In this document: piece by piece, positions 58,046-64,000 of the stretch
Position numbering within the stretch: the first letter of the stretch is position 1
How the letters are laid out: every line of letters starts with the position of its first letter
DNA from: Euborellia annulipes
Taxonomy: Eukaryota; Arthropoda; Insecta; Dermaptera; Anisolabididae
Reading direction: 5' to 3'
Assembly: GCA_023213315.1 (NCBI GenBank)
Contig: JAKCPI010004485.1
Span: 62,001-126,000 of the forward strand
DNA length: 64,000 bases
The notes under the pieces: model-generated
Told to the model about the DNA's origin: nothing
Databases searched by the model: none
The model's input: only the letters and a program-made list of their open reading frames with translations
Position numbers and translations under genes: made by a program

Positions 58046-58200
58046 CGCATTTGGATACCAAATGGCTTAAATAAGAATGCCTGTACCCCCAATAGATATA
58101 TTTACAAATAACGGTTATCGTATAAAGTCTTATATTGCCAAAGTTGCCGAAAAAACTGTGTGTGAGTATGAATGCGAGTGGGTGTTAAAAAAAAACACTT
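58046..58200 (+). mobile_element. SINE type 1 body, 5'-truncated
   Basis: CATTTGGATACCAAATGGC, GAATGCCTGTACCCCC, AACGGTTATCGTATAAAG, AAGTTGCCGAAAAAACTG, then GT-rich sequence and A-run. It lies 60 bases before the second exon's acceptor. Confidence 0.75.
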
Positions 58201-58259
58201 TTTTTTTTTATCTGGAAAAATCGATAAAATATTTTTCAATGTATTTTTTTTAATTTCAG

Positions 58260-58331
58260 ATTATTAAACAACAATCAGCTCACTCGACTACAAAATGGAG
58301 TATTTAATGGACTTAAGGAACTCAAATATTT
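58260..58331 (+). CDS. PXDN: Peroxidasin LRR exon (second visible)
   Basis: A 72-base exon between TTTCAG and GTAAGT, phase 2 at both ends, so it can be joined or skipped without a frame change. It encodes LLNNNQLTRLQNGVF then NGLKELKY. The NNNQ core and the LKYLYLYKN join to the next exon follow the order known from peroxidasins. The upstream neighbour is 5.7 kb away and the downstream one 587 bases away. Confidence 0.87.
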
Positions 58332-58918
58332 GTAAGTATCCAAATTTGATTAATTAATTCCTTTTAATCTTAATTTTGTTGTTTCACTCTTAGAACATTT
58401 TTCTTCTCTCCCTGTTTTTTCCCCAAATGGTTATTTAATTGGCTATCAATCAAATAAAGAGGTTTTGCCGCTATGTGAAGTGGTAAACAAAACTACTAAT
58501 TTATCTTTAGAAGATATTATTTCACTCTATTAAGGTTTAATTGATGTAAAGGGCCTAATGGCATCCCAAAGAAACCCTCTTGGTCCATTAATCATGGGCA
58601 CTTTGAGGCTTGGTGTCACCCGCTAACTACCTGAGGGACATTATATTATATAAAGGTGTGGATGAATCTTTATGCAGTATTTATTATACTAATTATTCTT
58701 ATTTTACATATAAATGAATAAAATAAATTAATCTCTAATACATTTAATTATTAATTAATTTTGTAGTTGTATAATTTTTATTTTATTTTTAAATTTTATC
58801 CCAAGCCTCCCCCCTAGAATTAAATTAAATAAAGACTTTAGAGAATTTCACGGCTTATAATATGCAAGGACGCACATAAACTAGTAAAGTTCTAATTTAA
58901 ATATTTTTTTTTGCTCAG
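58332..58918 (+). other. PXDN: Peroxidasin intron, 587 bases
   Basis: It begins GTAAGT and ends TTGCTCAG. Positions 58545-58640 are less AT-rich (CCTCTTGGTCCATTAATC, CTTGGTGTCACCCGC) and show no repeat relative. No branch site was singled out. Confidence 0.75.
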
Positions 58919-58990
58919 ATATCTATACAAAAATCGCATCCGAGAGATTGAACCTCAAGTATTCGAAGGATTGAATAAGCTCGAACAATT
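58919..58990 (+). CDS. PXDN: Peroxidasin LRR exon (third visible)
   Basis: A 72-base exon between TTGCTCAG and GTAAGT, again phase 2 to phase 2. It encodes YLYKNRIREIEPQVF then EGLNKLEQ. Peroxidasins continue with a YLHFNQ repeat, which was not found in the remaining 5 kb, so the next exon probably lies beyond the window. All three exons have intact frames and consensus splice sites, so the gene looks functional in this part. Confidence 0.87.
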
Positions 58991-60859
58991 GTAAGTACAA
59001 ATTTTTGATTATCATTTTTTATATTCTGATGCTTTAATGTTTTCCTTAATAATTCGTAATCTCAAATAAATAAATTTTCCTTCCATCATATAACCTAAAT
59101 ATCGCCGTTAACTGAGTGTTGCCGTTTCGCATAGGGTGATTCAAAAAATCTAAGTTTAATTTTTTTCATTGGGTCTTATATTCTTCCAATAGCTATAAAA
59201 TATAGCCTTATTTTATTTTTGATTATTTTTACGGATCGCTTTCAATTGTCAAAGTTTTGAGGAGACCCTGATTCTCACCGAATATCTTTGATTTTCAATT
59301 TTGTTTATCAAAAAAGGTTTAGTTAGTTAATTTATAATTAATTTAAAAAACTCTAAAAACCTTTTATTTATGATATTAATTAAACTATGATTATGATATT
59401 ATAATATTATATATAAAATATTTTTACAGTAATTAGTATCGAAGATTAAGTATAGTGAGTGCTCAAGTTAAAACCCACATATGAGATTATTGAATTGTTT
59501 TTATTTTAATATAAAAAATTTTTAATCGATACTTAAGGGGGCCAGCCAAACATAGAAAAAATTTTCAATAGAGATTTCCATCTTGTTTTATGAAATCATT
59601 GAAATAATTTAAACGCTTAAGAGGGCTTTAACTTAGACCCTGTACTTATTAATTAAATGATTAAATTCAAAATTAATTAAAAAAAAAAAAAAAAAAACTA
59701 TCTATTTCAATGTTTCTACATTTTAAGGAAACCAAAAAATTGATCATTTATTTCTTTTAATTTCCTATCGTGTCGTATTGACTTGGTGAATATTTATTAT
59801 TATTATTTTTTTTAATTTGTTCATTTAAATGTAGAAATTTACTTTAATCTTAATCTCTGCGATTTGTAAAACTCTTTATAATTCCACTTCAAATTAATAG
59901 GGTTACTTACAAAATTTATATTGTTGTTTGTAAGAAAATGTTCATCGGTGAATTCATTTTATGGTTATACAACTTACCTTTTTGATTTTAATTTAAATTC
60001 ACATTTTTTTTCTTTGGCTTGCATCGGGTACATCGCACATCTATCTTTCCTCTTCTCATTATTTTACTAATACCTCCAGGGAGTAGCTCTTTACATGTTC
60101 TGTCACTTTTATTTTTTTGTTAATATATATATAGGCTATATATATCCTTTTCAAGGTTTATTGTGATGTATAAATTTTTTGTGTTATTTGTAGGGCTATT
60201 TTATATTTTCTTGTAATTTTTTAACTGACCCATTAAGCCTAAGTTAATGTTACTTATTGCATTGTGAAATAAACTAAATTATGAATAAATAAACAAAATC
60301 TTTAAAAACCTCAAGAGTTGTTTCAATCAAAAATTTTTTTTTAATTAAGACACGATTGAAATATTAAATTGGTTTCCTTAAATATTCTTATGAAGATTCA
60401 ATGAAGTCATTTAAGTTTTTTCTTCTGGGGAGGATTGGGGGAATTGGAGGTCAAGCAAATTTTTCTACATGTTCGGGAATCAAGCTTTTTTTTCTAGTGT
60501 ATATTGTACATATAATTAGTTATTATATTATTTTTTTTATTAATAAGTGTAAAAATTAATAAAAGGCTTCTTATGTTACTTATGTTGTCTTCCGGTACTA
60601 AACAAAAATTTTATTTTCTTAGTAGGCTTCTTTCTTAGTTATTAAAGTAAACAGTGAAAATGGGAAGAGCACACTGACAAAACAATCCTAAATAAATAGA
60701 AAAGTAGGAAGGGGAGCGAATTGGTTTTCTAAACTTTCTCTCCGCATTTACAACCCCTATATATTAGGGGAAACACTTTGTGCTTTAAATAACAGAGTAA
60801 TCCCTGAATGTTTGGTTTTCGAATTACGTACATTTTATAAGAATATTTAAAAATACATT
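58991..60859. other. Probable peroxidasin intron, AT-rich
   Basis: It starts with GTAAGT after the third exon. A worn, reversed SINE tail may lie at 59618-59665 (GGGCTTTAACTTAGACCCTG). No further LRR codons were seen. Confidence 0.55.
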
Positions 60860-61199
60860 TAGGGGTGTTCGATTATGGGAAAAAATAATCGATTATTCCG
60901 ATTAATCGATTATTGGATCCGGAGAGACTTTTTTAGGGGTGTACGATTATAGAAAAAATAATAATCGATTATAAATTTTTTCCTCTTGCGAAAATTTTGT
61001 TAGTAAAATTTCTATTTGACCCTTTTTTACTTTTTTTTATTTAAATATACGGATCTCATCCCATGAAAAATAATCGATTATTTACCCAATAATCGGTTAT
61101 AAAAAATAACCGATTAATCTATTTTTTTTAAATAATCGATTATTTTTTAAGAAAATAATTGGTGAATAATTGATTAATCGATTACTTTGCACAGCCCTA
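60860..61199. mobile_element. hAT-like MITE rich in AATCGATTA
   Basis: Ends TAGGGGTGTTCGATTA and TTTGCACAGCCCTA are partly inverted, flanked by AATACATT (60852-60859) and AATACAAT (61200-61207), seven of eight identical. AATCGATTA or variants recur about ten times, and AGGGGTGTTCGATTATGG is repeated at 60936. These are typical of a common hAT MITE group in animals. Confidence 0.82.
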
Positions 61200-61207
61200 A
61201 ATACAAT

Positions 61208-62166
61208 AATTATACCACTTCCTGTAAATCTGACCAATCAGCGAGAGAACAGGCACATACACATAGGGAGAGGAAATCAGCGACTAGCGCTTTATATATA
61301 GTAATGATAATGTCCTAGTTTGATTAAAGTCTTTTTTGTAATTTTTTTATCCTTTAAGATTATATCTTTTTTTATGTTTAATTTTATAGTCTTTTCTCTA
61401 AAATACGAAGAAAAAAATTTATTCATGTTAATGTTACTCATAACATTATTGCAATGGGAAATAAACTCACTTTATGATTTCCTGAGACTTTGAAAGCAAT
61501 TAACTCGTAAAGGGAAGAAATACTTGAATACAGATAAAAATACCTTAAAAACAGGGAAAAACAGATTTTACTTTATAAAAATACTATTAAAACGTATTAT
61601 AGGGATTTTTTAAAATTAATAGGGGGGCTTTCCCCTTCCACATTTCTCTCTCAAATCAAAATTATAAATATAGCGCAGTTATGGGAATATTTTAAAAGTA
61701 AGGTAGTTAATATTTTTCCCTTTTACACTTGAAATTTCCTCTTTTGAAATAAAGAGAGGGTGAGATACCTATGCATATTCATTTAAAATTTAATAAAATA
61801 CATTCCACTTTTAAAACGAATGCTAGCACTCACCGTCAGCCATCTCTCTTCTCTCGACGAATTAATCGTCTGGAGACCATTAGAGCAGTTTAAATTGATT
61901 TTCATTTAAAATTTAAATAAATTAAGTATTTTTAGTTGAATGTTATTTCAAAGCTTAAATGAATAATAATATAAAAAGTCTGGTGTGATAACCGCATCTC
62001 ACACAACATTCTTAAAGTAGACTATATTATATGGACCCTGTTAAGCAATAGTGGGTCAAGCGCCCCTAATAAAATTTGAGAATTACCATCGCTTTGAGTT
62101 TACTATATTCAAAAATTTTAAAATCCAATTCAAAGGGATATTTTTTTATTTAAATCTTAGTTTCGC
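61208..62166. other. AT-rich stretch, no gene seen
   Basis: A worn family A hairpin arm (GTCTGGTGTGATAACCGC) lies at 61978. The ORF at 62051-62257 runs into family A and is not a gene. Confidence 0.45.
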
Positions 62167-62894
62167 TTTTTACTTTCTCTTACCTATGTATATATGTAAT
62201 ATATATATAGAGAGAAAGTATTGGATTCATGTCAAAAATTCGATGTCGAGATTTTGATGGATCTTCACGTTTTGAGGTCCCCTGAATCCAAAAAAGTGGT
62301 TTTCGCGACATGGTCTGTCTGTCTGTCGTGTGTGTGTGTGTGTGTGTGTGTCCGTGAACAAAATATCTCAAGAACGAAAAGAGCTAGGAAGTTGAAATTT
62401 TATATTTAAGTTAGGCACCCCCATGGGACGTGACACGAAGCTTTTGAACAAAATCTACCAAAGAGTACTAGTACTTTACTGATTCACTTTTTCAGTTTTT
62501 TTCGATTTTCTCAAAATTTGCTCCAACGATTTTTTTTAAAATTCATATATCAACTATTTTTTATTAGAGTGAGGTGGATAGCTGAGTAGATCTTAGAACT
62601 ATTTTTTAGTTGCTCTTTAAAATGTATATTCTCATTTTGTGATTGAAATCTTCTGAAGACCACTTTACTCTTGTACTCCATAGAAAAGATAGGAGAAATG
62701 GTTGCCATGGTATCAAAATATAAACATTTTGCCATACTTATAAATTTTACATCTTGAATTCAATTGTACCCTACTGTCGGAAACTAAATACATGTCGACA
62801 CAAAAAATCTGGTGTGACAAGCACAGTACACAACTTTCGATTACCGAAGGTAAGAGAAAGTTGTGTGCTGTGCGCCAGTCACACCAGATTTTTT
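62167..62894 (+). mobile_element. Family A, full-length young copy
   Basis: It runs TTTTACTTTCTCTTACC to GTCACACCAGATTTTTT, close to the 18179 and 34571 copies. It has a (GT)n tract at about 62325-62352 and an intact end hairpin (62802-62894). A short unrelated stretch (GTGAGGTGGATAGCTGAG) lies near 62569, so part of the middle is duplicated or replaced. Confidence 0.88.
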
Positions 62895-64000
62895 CTTTAG
62901 ATTTTAATAAAATTTGAGATAAAGTTTTGATAGCATCATCTCTCCTTGTTCATTTGATTTCATATTTATACACAGGAGTAGTTTTCAATTTTTTCATCTT
63001 CTATCTCACAAATAGTACTCTTTTTATTTTATTTTATTTAAGAGATGAATTAAAGGGATTAAAAAGAAAATAATCATTATTCTTAAAGCAGAGATGTTTT
63101 ATGTCCCATGTAAATTTATAAATGAAATGATTCTAGACACTCTTGGTTTTTTTTTTTTATTTAGTTTTTTTATACTAATATTTATTTTTTCATAAAATCA
63201 AATGTCAAAAATAATTTTTTACATAATTTATGAAAAAATTATTTAAATTAATCTAATTACATTAAATAAACATCACTGAAATCTCGTTCTTAAAATTAAA
63301 TTCATTTCCTTTTCTTAATCCATTCATTTAAAACTGTACACAAATTTAAATAAAGGAATTTGAAATTTAATTTCTTGTATAAAGAACTTATAGGACTAAA
63401 GAGTTGTAATTCAAATAAGGCTTTGCTTAATTGCATTCGCAAAAAATGCACGGGGTGGTGCGGGGAGAATGAAGACCAAGAGGACGTAAGCAGCCTTAAG
63501 CTGGGCTCAACGTCTATTCCCTTCTACAGTCTCCCTTTTCTGTCAAAGCTCAGCTCTTCCCATTTAACTTAACTCATGCAATGTCAAATTATTTATTTAT
63601 ATAAAATGTATAAAACTAAAATAAAGGTCATGTTAGGTTAATTAATTAGTGAGATGCACATTTTAATTAAATTTATTATATTTTTTTTAGATTTAATTTA
63701 TGTTTTTTTTTTTAATCTAATCATATACAAGCATAAAGATGTGTTGTGTATAAAGTAATTTACTAATTAAATAATTTAATTTCTATAAAACAAACTATAA
63801 CTTTAATACTATTTAAATAAATATTTAGGATGTTTGCAGGAGAAAAAAAATTACTTATATTAGTTAAAGGAAAGTTTTACCCTTTAAGTTTTGAGAATTC
63901 AATTAGAAAATTACTTAGAATCAAGAAATAAATCATTTACTTTCTGAAATGGAATATTTAAATAATAGTAGTAGTGTAGACCTTTTGTTTGCTACGTAAA
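62895..64000. other. AT-rich stretch to the window end
   Basis: Positions 63430-63560 are less AT-rich and carry a 70-codon frame (KCTGWCGENEDQEDVSS), which does not match a peroxidasin domain and lacks clear splice sites. Otherwise A/T runs, probably still intron. Confidence 0.4.

Larger units (their letters stand above)
52555..58259 (+). other. PXDN: Peroxidasin intron, 5705 bases
   Basis: It begins GTAAGT and ends TTTCAG. It holds a Tc1/mariner-like MITE, three SINE copies and a GC-rich island. All repeats recognised are non-coding, so they probably bulk out the intron without altering the message. Confidence 0.8.

Overview
This window reads as AT-rich nuclear DNA from a bilaterian animal, probably an arthropod, although the sequence does not fix the lineage. 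The evidence is long introns with GT-AG borders, a peroxidasin-type leucine-rich-repeat gene, abundant tRNA-derived SINEs with poly-A tails, and many DNA transposons with clean target-site duplications (TSDs). There are no bacterial-style operons, rRNA genes or CRISPR arrays. Apart from one gene, almost everything identifiable is repetitive.

The gene lies on the + strand in the right quarter. Three 72-nt exons (52483-52554, 58260-58331, 58919-58990) each encode one 24-residue leucine-rich repeat. All join in phase 2, and all are followed by GTAAGT. Spliced, they give the LRR block of peroxidasin, the extracellular-matrix peroxidase that cross-links collagen IV. The upstream LRRNT/signal exons and the downstream LRR, Ig and peroxidase exons are outside the window or not visible.

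Layout: 0.1-2.0 kb is an inverted-repeat element with a nested 960-bp pogo/Tigger-like transposon that keeps a decayed transposase C-terminus. 2.8-12.6 kb holds fragments of a dispersed family (called A here) plus SINEs, a foldback and a hAT MITE. 14.9-21.0 kb is a 6.1-kb compound insertion flanked by the 8-bp TSD CCGAAAAG; it contains a broken large inverted repeat, a 105-bp perfect SINE palindrome, and family A copies carrying two dated retro-insertions. 21.2-22.2 kb is a hAT element with another hAT inside it. 25.5-26.2 kb is a piggyBac-like element with TTAA ends. 26.3-27.7 kb and 33.3-35.5 kb carry families A and B; the second locus is a nest several levels deep. 29.9-30.3, 42.4-42.6 and 60.9-61.2 kb are hAT MITEs. 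Two foldbacks lie at 41.8-43.0 kb. A Tc1/mariner-like MITE and several SINEs sit inside the large peroxidasin intron.

Two open stretches look somewhat coding-like but are unrecognised (37992-38278 and 50040-50417). Several GC-richer islands (13870-14240, 42130-42330, 56395-56640) stand out from the background without an assignable function. I found no multi-gene system; the interest lies in the architecture of the mobile DNA and in two or three unexplained islands.
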